Below are positions 1-6,017 of a stretch of 12,166 nucleotides of DNA, in pieces. The notes below the pieces were generated by a model. It was not told where the DNA came from. It saw nothing but the letters and a program-made list of their open reading frames with translations, and made no database searches. Source of the DNA: DASQPJ01 sp036268355 (GTDB taxonomy: Bacteria > Actinomycetota > Actinomycetes > Sporichthyales > Sporichthyaceae). Each line of letters begins with the position of its first letter. The stretch's first letter is position 1. A program made the position numbers and the translations under genes. The stretch spans positions 1 to 12,166 of the forward strand of contig DATAUG010000166.1 of the NCBI GenBank assembly GCA_036268355.1. Reading direction: 5' to 3'.

Positions 1-2
1 GC

Positions 3-713
3 GTGATCGCCGAGCAGGGCGCCGAGGTGTCCGTCGAGGACATCGCGGCTCGGGTCGGAGTGGCCCGGACCCGGCTCTACCGGCACTTCACCGACCGCGC
101 CGATCTGGAACGCGCCATCACCGCCCGAGTGGCGCAGTCGGTTGTCGACCACATGGACGCCCTCTGGCACCCGCGGGGTTCGGCCCGGCAGATGATCGCC
201 GGCGCCATCGGCGCATACGTCGGTTGGCTGGACGAGAACCGCAACCTGCACCGCTACCTGGTTGGTCACGCGGGTTCGGTCGAGGATCCCGGGTCCTACC
301 CCGCCGTGCGGCGATCGGTTGCCGAGCACCTGGCCGGTCTGTTCGGCGGGTACCTCGGGGTGCTGGGAGTCGGGTCGGTGGTCACCACCGATCTGGCCCA
401 CGCGGTGGTGGGCATGGTGGAGTCGGTGGCCCGGTGGCGTATGACGGCTGACGGTGCCTCAGCTGACGAGACGTCAGAGACGGCCGAGCAGGTGGTGGCC
501 CGACTGGTGGACTGGACCTGGGCATTGCTCGACTCGGTTCTTCGCCAGGCCGGCGTGAAACTCGATCCGGATCTGGAGCTTCCCCAATTGGGCGGGTTGA
601 CCCCACCGCCCGCCCGGGCGTCAGGGTCCCAGCGTGGCCTCGAGATTGCCCGCGATCCGGGCCAACACCTCCAGCACGATCCGGTGGTCCGCGACGGAGA
701 TGCCCCGCACTGA
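3..713 (+). CDS. TetR/AcrR-family transcriptional regulator (5' partial)
   Basis: DNA-binding one-component regulator. The N-terminal helix-turn-helix is visible at about residues 8-33 (VSVEDIAARVGVARTRLYRHF), followed by a helical ligand/dimer domain. TetR proteins normally have 10-20 residues before this point (the first helix). The GTG at base 3 is therefore probably internal, and the true start lies left of the window. The last 30 or so residues read through the 3' end of the convergent MarR-like gene (93-base overlap). They look unlike a TetR C-terminus and have no helical character, so the natural stop may have been lost or a frameshift may lie near 590-620. The family assignment is secure. 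The ligand and targets are unknown. Confidence 0.85.
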   Translation: MIAEQGAEVSVEDIAARVGVARTRLYRHFTDRADLERAITARVAQSVVDHMDALWHPRGSARQMIAGAIGAYVGWLDENRNLHRYLVGHAGSVEDPGSYPAVRRSVAEHLAGLFGGYLGVLGVGSVVTTDLAHAVVGMVESVARWRMTADGASADETSETAEQVVARLVDWTWALLDSVLRQAGVKLDPDLELPQLGGLTPPPARASGSQRGLEIARDPGQHLQHDPVVRDGDAPH

Positions 714-1049
714 GTCGGTCGCCACGGCGCGCACTTGTTCGGCGATCCGGACGTGGGCCGCCGTACCGTCGGCGGTGAGGCGATAACCCGACCCGTCGGA
801 CGCGGCCCAGTCGCGACGCACCAGGTCGTCGGCCACGTCGGTCTGGGTGACCGCGGCGGCGAGCCAGAACGGGAGCATGGCCTCAGCGATCTGAGCCCGC
901 GTCAGCGGCCCGTCGAAGAGCGCCTCGAGCACGTGCCAGTGGCGGCGGCGCAGACCGTTGCGGGCGAGCACGGCATCGAGGGTCCGCTCCTGCAGACCCG
1001 CGACGCGGACTACCAACGCGTACATGGGCGGAGCAGACTCGCAGGTCAC
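621..1049 (-). CDS. MarR-like winged-helix transcriptional regulator
   Basis: A 142-residue protein with the size and layout of a MarR regulator: an N-terminal dimer helix (residues ~9-33), then winged helix (WHVLEALFDGPLTRAQIAEAM at 38-58, recognition helix ~63-80), a wing at about 85-95 (GYRLTADG) and a C-terminal helix. I chose the GTG at 1049 because an AGGAG sits four bases upstream (1054-1058). An ATG eight codons further in (1025) is the alternative. The open frame continues upstream to 1604, but that extension runs through repeat DNA and the opposing TetR gene and is not coding. The 3' end overlaps the convergent TetR gene. It is weakly conserved compared with canonical MarR proteins, so MarR-like is safer than a named subfamily. 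Confidence 0.72.
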   Translation of the reverse strand: MTCESAPPMYALVVRVAGLQERTLDAVLARNGLRRRHWHVLEALFDGPLTRAQIAEAMLPFWLAAAVTQTDVADDLVRRDWAASDGSGYRLTADGTAAHVRIAEQVRAVATDSVRGISVADHRIVLEVLARIAGNLEATLGP

Positions 1050-1068
1050 GGCGCTCCTGTCAGACCAA

Positions 1069-1290
1069 CTCCCGAACCGGACGCCCACCGTTTGCGAGCT
1101 AAGCGAGCGCGGAGTGTCGCAATGAATTGACCGACGATCCGGTTCGCGCTGTTCGCGGACATACGTCCCCCGAGCTCCCGAACCGGACGCCGACCGTTTG
1201 CGAGCGGAGCGAGCGCGAAGCGACGCGGAGCGACGCAATGAAATGACCGACGATCCGGTTCGCGCTGTTCGCGGACACACGTCCCCCGAG
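1069..1290. repeat. Tandem pair of a 106/116-bp intergenic element
   Basis: Two head-to-tail copies, 1069-1174 and 1175-1290, abut exactly. Both begin CTCCCGAACCGGACGC and end ACGTCCCCCGAG, and they differ by a few substitutions. Copy 2 has an extra 10 bases (GAAGCGACGC, inside a GAGCG/GACGC-rich stretch). Each copy holds a perfect 9-base inverted repeat, CGAACCGGA/TCCGGTTCG (1073-1081 with 1138-1146, and 1179-1187 with 1254-1262). No coding potential is seen. The pair fills most of the spacer between the second TetR gene and the MarR-like gene, and so covers the MarR upstream region. It could be a REP/MITE-like dispersed element or a duplicated regulatory region. Confidence 0.85.
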
Positions 1291-1308
1291 AAGGTCGCCC
1301 GGCTGACC

Positions 1309-1938
1309 TCAGGCAGGCTTGCGCCCGGTGATGCCCCAGAACACCAGTCGGCCGACAGCACCGCGAATCTCGGCCACCGTGGCGCCGGCGTCGGCGGCCT
1401 TGTTGCCCGCGGTGGAGACCACGAGGTTCGCCATCGCCACCGCGTTCGACTTGGCCTCGCGGGTGTCGCCGGCCACGACGGCCAACGGCTGCGCCAAGTT
1501 GGCGAGCAGGCCGGCCCGAACCTTCTTGAACCGCGCGTCGCCCTCTCCCGCCGCGGTCTCCAGCACCCGCAGCACGGCCTCGTGCTCCCGCCAGAATGCG
1601 GCAATCCCGTCCACGATCTTGTCGACCGCGGCCACCGCGCCCTTGCCGGTCAGGTTCGCGCCGTCGGCGAGCGACTTCAGCCCGGCGGCGTCCTTGACAA
1701 CGTCGCCGGCCAGCGCGAGCACCGCGGTCTCGATGTCGGCGAAGTACTGGTAGAAGGTCGCCGGGGAAGTGCCGACCTCACGCACGATGTCGGTGACCCG
1801 GACGTCGCGGTACGGCATGCTCCCGAGCAGTTTCGCCAGCGCCTCCAGGATCCGGTCGCGGGTCTCGCGCGCACGGCGCCCGGCGGTGCGCTTGTCGACG
1901 GTGCGAAGCTTGACCTTCGGTGCGTCAGTTTTGGCCAT
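1309..1938 (-). CDS. TetR/AcrR-family transcriptional regulator
   Basis: A 209-residue TetR-type repressor. A basic N-terminal arm (residues 8-28) leads into the helix-turn-helix at about 45-67 (VRVTDIVREVGTSPATFYQYF). An all-helical sensor domain follows, and the protein ends in a lysine/arginine tail. The ATG at 1938 was preferred over the in-frame GTG at 1974 because the MAKTDAPKV start fits the family and no Shine-Dalgarno supports either. A TACATA hexamer six bases upstream of the ATG would fit a leaderless message only loosely. The gene is divergent from the FhuF-like gene across a 194-base region with inverted repeats, so autoregulation and control of that neighbour are plausible. The ligand is unknown. 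Confidence 0.9.
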   Translation of the reverse strand: MAKTDAPKVKLRTVDKRTAGRRARETRDRILEALAKLLGSMPYRDVRVTDIVREVGTSPATFYQYFADIETAVLALAGDVVKDAAGLKSLADGANLTGKGAVAAVDKIVDGIAAFWREHEAVLRVLETAAGEGDARFKKVRAGLLANLAQPLAVVAGDTREAKSNAVAMANLVVSTAGNKAADAGATVAEIRGAVGRLVFWGITGRKPA

Positions 1939-1991
1939 GTGCCGTATGTAACCACTTATCTGACGTTCAGTCACCCTGACCGGCCGGTGGA

Positions 1992-2010
1992 TTGGGTTAG
2001 CTGAAGGTAA
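1992..2010. promoter_or_regulatory. Possible DtxR/IdeR-type iron box
   Basis: TTGGGTTAGCTGAAGGTAA matches the established actinobacterial iron box TTAGGTTAGSCTAACCTAA at 14 of 19 positions. The left half-site is nearly perfect and the right half weak. It lies in the divergent region upstream of the FhuF-like iron protein, 54 bases upstream of the TetR start and 122 bases upstream of the FhuF-like start. The distance to the FhuF-like start is long for simple repression, so the assignment is tentative. Confidence 0.35.
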
Positions 2011-2041
2011 GTCCGCGGCGGGTCCCGGGCGCTTGACTTAC
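2007..2041. promoter_or_regulatory. Inverted repeat, candidate operator
   Basis: GTAAGTC (2007-2013) and GACTTAC (2035-2041) form a perfect 7-base inverted repeat around a 21-base GC-rich spacer. It lies between the divergent TetR and FhuF-like genes. A related ACTTAT occurs at 1954-1959 near the TetR start. It could be a regulator binding site or a hairpin, since the inner GCG/CGC can extend the pairing. No binding protein can be assigned from sequence alone. Confidence 0.35.
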
Positions 2042-2120
2042 GGTGCGTCACTTTTTCATGAACGAGGGGGTGTCTCACGCGGCCGGCCGCAGTAGGCACG
2101 CGCCGCGTGAGGCAGCCTCT

Positions 2121-2126
2121 TAAACT
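2121..2126 (+). promoter_or_regulatory. Candidate -10 element for a leaderless FhuF-like mRNA
   Basis: TAAACT fits the actinobacterial TANNNT -10 pattern and ends six bases before the GTG at 2133. This would place the transcription start on or next to the start codon. There is no convincing Shine-Dalgarno there, which agrees with leaderless translation. No clear -35 is visible. Confidence 0.4.
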
Positions 2127-2132
2127 CGGGGT

Positions 2133-2882
2133 GTGGTGTCCGCCTCGATCGCCACGGCCCTGGACGCCTGCGCCGCGGCCGGTCCGTTCTTCGTCCTGGA
2201 CACCGACCCGCCGACCGGGTCGGCGACCGACGCCTCGGCGCCGCCGTGGCGCCGGTTCTGCGCGCTGACCGAGGACCCGGCCGTGCTGGGCCAACGCGTC
2301 GATGCGGTCGCGCGGGCGGTCGCCGACCGCGCCGGGATCGAGCCGGCACGTGTCGACCGCCGGTCCGCGGCCTCGCTGGTTCATCTCGGCCTGGCCGCCC
2401 GCCTGGTGTGTCCGCCGCTCGGGACGGCGCTGCTGGGCGGCATGCTGCTGGACCTGGACGGGTCCCGATTGTGGTGGCGTGATGTCCTCGGTCCGGTGCC
2501 GCTGGCACTGCCCGAGGCCACCGGCCGGTCGATCGGGTCGGCGGAGGTCGCGACGGTGGTGGCGGCGCTGGCGGCGGATCTATCCAGTGGTCCAATGGCC
2601 GCGCTCGTCGAGGCGGTGGCCGCGCTCGGGGTGTCGCGGAAGGTGCTTTGGGGCAACGTGGCCTCGGCGGTGGCCGGCGCCCGGGTGGGTCTGGTCGCCG
2701 CCGCCCCCGAACACGCGCCGCGGATCCGCGCCACGGTGGAGGGCTTGCTCGAGGGCGGGGCATTTGCGGGCGTGGGAACCTTCAGCGGGCCGGCGCAGGC
2801 GCGAGCGTTCCGGCGGAACAGCTGCTGCCTGTACTACCGCGTCCCCGGCGGCGGCTACTGCGGCGACTGCGTACTGGCCTGA
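2133..2882 (+). CDS. FhuF-like (2Fe-2S) ferric-siderophore reductase-type protein
   Basis: A 249-residue cytosolic protein. The last 20 residues carry the FhuF C-terminal cluster signature CC-x10-C-x2-C (Cys231, Cys232, Cys243, Cys246), which in FhuF binds a [2Fe-2S] centre used to reduce ferric iron in hydroxamate siderophores. The preceding ~220 residues are the diverged IucA/IucC/FhuF-type body (LVHLGLAARLVCPPLG at ~86-101). An in-frame TAA at 2121 fixes the start at GTG 2133 or later. Two GTGs are adjacent, with no Shine-Dalgarno and a leaderless-type -10. The gene is divergent from a TetR regulator and followed at 110 bases by a methyltransferase. The role in siderophore iron release is inferred from the cysteine motif. 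No siderophore transporter is in the window. Confidence 0.85.
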   Translation: MVSASIATALDACAAAGPFFVLDTDPPTGSATDASAPPWRRFCALTEDPAVLGQRVDAVARAVADRAGIEPARVDRRSAASLVHLGLAARLVCPPLGTALLGGMLLDLDGSRLWWRDVLGPVPLALPEATGRSIGSAEVATVVAALAADLSSGPMAALVEAVAALGVSRKVLWGNVASAVAGARVGLVAAAPEHAPRIRATVEGLLEGGAFAGVGTFSGPAQARAFRRNSCCLYYRVPGGGYCGDCVLA

Positions 2883-2992
2883 AGCGGCGCCCCGGTGAAC
2901 CCCCGGCTGGGCAGCCGCGTGCGCGTCAACCGGCGCGGCGGGGGAAACTGTTGTGGGAAGGGCGCGGACGGCGAGTGCGGAACGAGGTATCG

Positions 2993-3817
2993 GTGGATTA
3001 CTACCGGCAGGCCAACCTGGAGAACTGGGAGGCCCGCGTCTCGGTCCAGCTCGCCGCCGACGGCATTGTGGCCCTGGCTGACGACCCGTCAGCACTGTCC
3101 AGCGTGGTCGCCTACGACGCCCCGCGGCTGGGCGACGTGCGCGGCCTGCGGGCGATCCACCTGCAGTGCCACGTCGGGGTCGACACCTTGTCGTTGGCCC
3201 GGCTGGGGGCGCAGGTCACCGGGCTCGACTTCGCCCCGTCGGCGATCGATGCCGCCCGGGCGCTGTTTGCGCGGGCGGGCGAGGACGGGCGATTCGTGGT
3301 CTCCGACGTCTACGAGGCCGGGATGGCGCTGGCCGGTGAACGTTTCGACCTCGTCTACACCGGTGTCGGGGCGCTGTGCTGGCTGCCCGACATTGCGGGT
3401 TGGGCCCGGGTCGTCGCCTCGCTGCTGGAACCCGGCGGACGGCTGTACCTGCGGGAGTTGCATCCGGTGCTGTTCACCCTCGACGACGAACGGCCCGACG
3501 AACAGCTGGTCATCCGCTGGCCCTACTTCAACACCGCCGAACCCCAGTCCGTCGACTCCCCGACCACCTACACCAACCGTTCGGTCGAGTTGTCCGCGCC
3601 CCAGCGATATGTCTGGAACCACGGACTCGGTGAGGTTGTCAGCGCCCTGATCCGGGCCGGACTGCGGATAACCGCGCTGGTCGAGCACGACGAGAGCGAG
3701 TGGCACGCCCTGCCGTGGATGGTCCCAACCGCCGACGGTCGGCACAGCCTGCCGGACGGTCGGGAGCGGGTTCCGCTGATGTACACCGTGACCGCGGTCA
3801 AGGACCCGGGGAGTTGA
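2993..3817 (+). CDS. Class I SAM-dependent methyltransferase
   Basis: A 274-residue Rossmann-fold methyltransferase of the UbiE/Methyltransf_11-25 type. It opens with DYYRQANLENWEARV. Motif I is at about 55-65 (IHLQCHVGVDTL), the acidic SAM-ribose residue is in GLDF (Asp79), motif II is around the SDVYEAG segment, and the motif IV/post region is DLVYTGVGALCWLPD followed by EPGGRLYLRELHP. GTG 2993 was chosen because GAGG lies five bases upstream and because homologues of this type begin with an N-x-x-YYxxx-x-WexR segment. GTG 2975 is the alternative (280 residues). It is co-directional with the FhuF-like gene, 110 bases downstream, possibly one transcript. The substrate is unknown, because the fold does not reveal it. 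Confidence 0.88.
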   Translation: MDYYRQANLENWEARVSVQLAADGIVALADDPSALSSVVAYDAPRLGDVRGLRAIHLQCHVGVDTLSLARLGAQVTGLDFAPSAIDAARALFARAGEDGRFVVSDVYEAGMALAGERFDLVYTGVGALCWLPDIAGWARVVASLLEPGGRLYLRELHPVLFTLDDERPDEQLVIRWPYFNTAEPQSVDSPTTYTNRSVELSAPQRYVWNHGLGEVVSALIRAGLRITALVEHDESEWHALPWMVPTADGRHSLPDGRERVPLMYTVTAVKDPGS

Positions 3818-3830
3818 GCGGGTGCCTTAC

Positions 3831-3877
3831 GTGTCTTAGGTGGCCGGCCTACTGCGACGGCCGACCACCTAAGACAC
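3831..3877. terminator. Strong hairpin, probable (bidirectional) terminator
   Basis: GTGTCTTAGGTGG (3831-3843) pairs perfectly with CCACCTAAGACAC (3865-3877). After one mismatch, five more pairs form around a nine-base loop. It begins 14 bases after the methyltransferase stop. Neither side has a U-tract, which is common for actinobacterial hairpin terminators, so termination is inferred from position and stability. Confidence 0.6.
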
Positions 3878-3922
3878 CCTCCAGCCGGTGTGGCCGCGAG
3901 CAAGTGCTGATCTGAGCCCCCC

Positions 3923-4012
3923 GCGGTCCGTAGGGGGTGACACCCCCATCGACCGCCCGCAGCCGATGACACGCTCCGAACACCCGTCGTACGGGGTGAC
4001 ACCCCACGACGG
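3923..4012. repeat. Pair of GGGGTGACACCCC palindromes
   Basis: GGGGGTGACACCCCC (3933-3947, perfect around A3940) and GGGGTGACACCCC (3993-4005, perfect around A3999) have centres 59 bases apart. Each has outer arms: GCGGT/ACCGC (3923-3927 and 3952-3956) for the first, CCGTCGT/ACGACGG (3984-3990 and 4006-4012) for the second. They could be protein binding sites or a tight hairpin pair. The surrounding 3878-4071 shows no credible gene on either strand. Confidence 0.7.
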
Positions 4013-4071
4013 CAGGGGGGACCCTGTGGCCGCTCGTAGCCGAGTTCGCCGCCGCGCACGCACCCGTCCCG

Positions 4072-4209
4072 CTAGCCGTGATGCGGCGGACGCTGATTGC
4101 GCAACCAGTCGTCGTGCGCTGCCGCAGCGTCCTGCTCCGGTTCGGCTCCCCAGCCTTCGTCGGCGTCCTCCCTGGCCCGGTTCGGGAGCAGTGGTTCGGG
4201 ATCGGGCAC
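4072..4209 (-). CDS. Small acidic hypothetical protein (45 aa)
   Basis: A 46-codon frame starts at GTG 4209, with a near-ideal Shine-Dalgarno GGGAGG (4215-4220) five bases upstream, and ends at TAG 4072-4074. The product is acidic and proline-rich, without membrane segments. It has a DEGWGAEPE segment at ~18-26 and ends WLRNQRPPHHG. From general knowledge, short actinobacterial proteins with a W-G-E/acidic middle and an R-PPH-(W/H) tail are common and uncharacterised, but I cannot run the comparison. An in-frame TAG at 4240-4242 limits upstream extension. Overlapping frames on the other strand look like shadows of it. It is divergent from the small membrane ORF at 4259. Function is unknown. 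Confidence 0.72.
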   Translation of the reverse strand: MPDPEPLLPNRAREDADEGWGAEPEQDAAAAHDDWLRNQRPPHHG

Positions 4210-4235
4210 GTCAGCCTCCCAGGTTCGACGTCCAT

Positions 4236-4269
4236 TCTCCTATGCGCAGTTGTCTCCTATGAGCAGTTG
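4236..4269. repeat. 17-bp tandem direct repeat
   Basis: TCTCCTATGCGCAGTTG (4236-4252) is followed immediately by TCTCCTATGAGCAGTTG (4253-4269), with one mismatch. It lies between the divergent starts of the 45-residue gene and the 94-residue ORF. The second copy contains the ATG of the latter. It could be a pair of regulator sites or a recent duplication. Confidence 0.8.
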
Positions 4270-4543
4270 GCGCGCCTGGATGGCGCGGGTGCCCGACCAG
4301 GTGGTGGGGGCCCGCTCGATCGGCGCGCGGCAGCGCTTGTTCGTCGCCGCGGTGGCGGTGTTGCCCGTCTCCGGCGGCCTGTTCGTGATCGGGCTGCTGC
4401 TGCTCGGGCTGATGGGGCTGCCGCAGCGTTGGGCAATTCACTGGTCGAGTTGTTACACCGACTTCTCACCCCGGCAACCCCGGCAATGGAAAACTGGTCA
4501 GGTGAGCGGTAGCGGTGACCGAGCGGTGCGGAGCAGGGTCTAG
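4259..4543 (+). CDS. Small putative membrane protein (94 aa)
   Basis: A short ORF with a basic N-terminus (RQR at 24-27) and one long hydrophobic segment at about 28-54 (LFVAAVAVLPVSGGLFVIGLLLLGLMG), predicted to be a single-pass inner-membrane protein. It stops two bases before the ATG of the next gene, suggesting translational coupling. Codons up to about residue 57 show the local third-position GC bias. The last 35 or so codons do not (GCA, ATT, AGT, TGT, CAA, AAA), so the tail may be degraded or out of frame. No Shine-Dalgarno precedes ATG 4259, and the frame further upstream is antisense to the 45-residue gene. I do not recognise a family. It may be a real small gene or a decayed one. 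Confidence 0.5.
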   Translation: MSSWRAWMARVPDQVVGARSIGARQRLFVAAVAVLPVSGGLFVIGLLLLGLMGLPQRWAIHWSSCYTDFSPRQPRQWKTGQVSGSGDRAVRSRV

Positions 4544-4545
4544 GT

Positions 4546-5628
4546 ATGCACGACGTCCGCGGCATGCTGCACCGAGTCCGGCCTCACGCGAGGGACCCTG
4601 ATTCGCCCGTCGACCCGGTCGAGATCGATCCATTGGTGCCGGTCGACCCGATTGCGCTGGCCCAGGCCGAGGAACTCGCCCGCACCCGCTTCGACAAGGT
4701 GCTCGGCACGGGCGCGGTCGACTCGTTGTTGGCCGTCTGTCGTCCGGGCGGAGCTCCCGTGCTGAGCACCCATCGGCTGGTGCGGGCGGGTCACTGGCTG
4801 GACGAGTTGGTGCCGGAGGAGGCGCAGCGGGCCGAGATGATGCTCACGGGGGCCAATCCGGCTCTGGCCGCCTACCTCACGTTGCTGTTGGCGGCCGGGC
4901 GCGGCCTGGCCACCGTGGAACGGCTGGCCGGGAGCGTGCAGGCCTACCGTCGCGATTTCCGCTGGCTGCACCACCACCTGGGCGTGTTGGGCGGGAACCT
5001 TGGCCCGGCCGAGTTCATCGACGACGACGGAGCTCGGCTTCGGCTGCGCCAGCAAAGCGCCGGCCACGGCGGTGCGGCCGCCGTCATCCTGATGCGGGTG
5101 CTGCTCGACCCAGCCTTCGCGCTGTGGTTGACCACCGGGATCCGCCTCGAGGACGACGAGGCGGAGGACGACCTGCCGTTCGAGCAGCGCTTCCGGGCGC
5201 AACAGGACGCGGTCAGTGTGGCGATCAACCGGCGCGGCGTCGGGCCCGCGCCGCGGCCGCGCTTCCTACCCGCGCCACCGGCCGGGCTGGCGAAGTTCGT
5301 CAACCGCTTCACCAGCCTGACCGGTGGTCGCTTCGCCTGGGTGCCGCTGGACGAGAGCTCCCACGACCGGCGGGTCGCCGCGCTGGACGCCACCGCCGCC
5401 GCGGCATCGGCCGGGTTGCCGGTTCCGGTGCTGTTCGAGGGGTCCGGCGACCGCGCGGTCATGCTGGCGATCTGGGCTCCCGACCCTGCCGCGGCGCTGC
5501 GGTGTTACGACCCCGCAGCCGGACTGGTGGTCGACGTGGCCCGCGCCGACCTCGACGCCGGCCGGGTCGGTATTGCGGGTCTGGACCGGCTCGAGGGCGT
5601 GGTGCTGCCGGAGCTGACGCTCGGCTGA
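4546..5628 (+). CDS. Hypothetical protein, possibly papain/C39-like fold with lost active site
   Basis: A 360-residue soluble protein with no signal peptide or clear membrane segment. AGGG lies seven bases before the ATG. Two parts are visible. Residues ~105-200 hold a helical region with the segment RQQSAGHGGAAAVILMRVLLDPAFALWLTTG (168-198). Residues ~245-355 hold a beta-rich region with NRFTSLTGGRFAWVPLD, PVPVLF, AVMLAIW and RCYDPAAGLVV. This order resembles actinobacterial papain/C39-like proteins, where a Cys (in a T-C-G context) starts a helix and a later H-V-V-L strand and a YDP aspartate complete the site. Here the Cys position reads GHGG and the His position reads RAVML. If the fold guess is right, it is not an active peptidase. 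It follows the small membrane ORF by two bases and converges on lsr2 (13-base gap). Without a fold search this stays a hypothetical protein. Confidence 0.8.
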   Translation: MHDVRGMLHRVRPHARDPDSPVDPVEIDPLVPVDPIALAQAEELARTRFDKVLGTGAVDSLLAVCRPGGAPVLSTHRLVRAGHWLDELVPEEAQRAEMMLTGANPALAAYLTLLLAAGRGLATVERLAGSVQAYRRDFRWLHHHLGVLGGNLGPAEFIDDDGARLRLRQQSAGHGGAAAVILMRVLLDPAFALWLTTGIRLEDDEAEDDLPFEQRFRAQQDAVSVAINRRGVGPAPRPRFLPAPPAGLAKFVNRFTSLTGGRFAWVPLDESSHDRRVAALDATAAAASAGLPVPVLFEGSGDRAVMLAIWAPDPAAALRCYDPAAGLVVDVARADLDAGRVGIAGLDRLEGVVLPELTLG

Positions 5629-5641
5629 CCTCGCCGGCGTT

Positions 5642-5980
5642 CTAGCGCGCGGTGTTGTACTGCTCGATCACCGACTGCGGCACCCGCCCGCGAGGGCTGA
5701 CGTCGAAGCCGTGCCGGCGGGCCCAGTCGCGGATCGCGGCCAACTGCGCCGGGTCGGTCCGGGTCGATCCCAGCCGGGCGGCGTGGGTCGGGCGCTTGCG
5801 GACCCCACCGACCCGACGGCCGGCAGCGCGGTAGCCCTCCAACGTGGTGCGCAGCGCCGCGGCGTTCCGGGCCGACAGGTCGATCTCGTACGAGATGCCG
5901 TCCAGTCCGAATGTGATGGTTTCGACGGCAGGGCTGCCGTCGATGTCGTCCTGGTTCGCGACCACGATCCGTTGGGCCAT
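5642..5980 (-). CDS. lsr2: Lsr2-family nucleoid-associated protein
   Basis: A 112-residue H-NS-like protein that bridges AT-rich DNA and silences foreign genes in actinobacteria. The N-terminal dimerisation domain (1-57) shows the family pattern: MAQRIVV, DDIDG, TITFGLDGISYEIDLS, a helix with NAAALR, then GRRVGG. A short linker (58-75) precedes the C-terminal DNA-binding domain AIRDWARRHGFDVSPRGRVPQSVIEQY. In that domain the RGR at 98-100 is the AT-hook-like minor-groove element. Length matches the family. GGGAGGA lies six bases upstream of the ATG. It follows the response regulator on the same strand by 37 bases, so the two may be cotranscribed. Many actinobacteria have two lsr2 copies, and which one this is cannot be told. 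Confidence 0.95.
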   Translation of the reverse strand: MAQRIVVANQDDIDGSPAVETITFGLDGISYEIDLSARNAAALRTTLEGYRAAGRRVGGVRKRPTHAARLGSTRTDPAQLAAIRDWARRHGFDVSPRGRVPQSVIEQYNTAR

Positions 5981-6017
5981 GGCGCATCCTCCCGCAGTGT
6001 TCTGTGCCGGCCACCGA

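Noticed and set aside
1201..1240. GAGCG/GACGC-rich tract as a CRISPR or microsatellite
   Set aside because: The units are irregular, there are no spacers, and the tract is explained as the core of the duplicated element.
1050..1604. N-terminal extension of the MarR-like frame (327 residues in all)
   Set aside because: The extension crosses the tandem repeats and runs through the opposite frame of the TetR gene. Its composition is Arg/Ser/Pro-rich shadow sequence, and a good Shine-Dalgarno sits at the internal GTG 1049.
2033..2061. TTGACT as a -35 promoter element for the FhuF-like gene
   Set aside because: No TANNNT -10 lies 16-18 bases downstream, and a better -10 (TAAACT) sits right before the start codon.
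2648..2992. Upstream extension of the methyltransferase frame into the FhuF-like gene
   Set aside because: It is a frame shadow of the FhuF-like coding sequence, rich in Arg and Gly. The methyltransferase family starts near DYYRQAN, with GAGG just before GTG 2993.
4097..4258. Longer start for the small membrane ORF
   Set aside because: The upstream part is antisense to the 45-residue gene and is Ser/Ala/Gly-rich shadow sequence.
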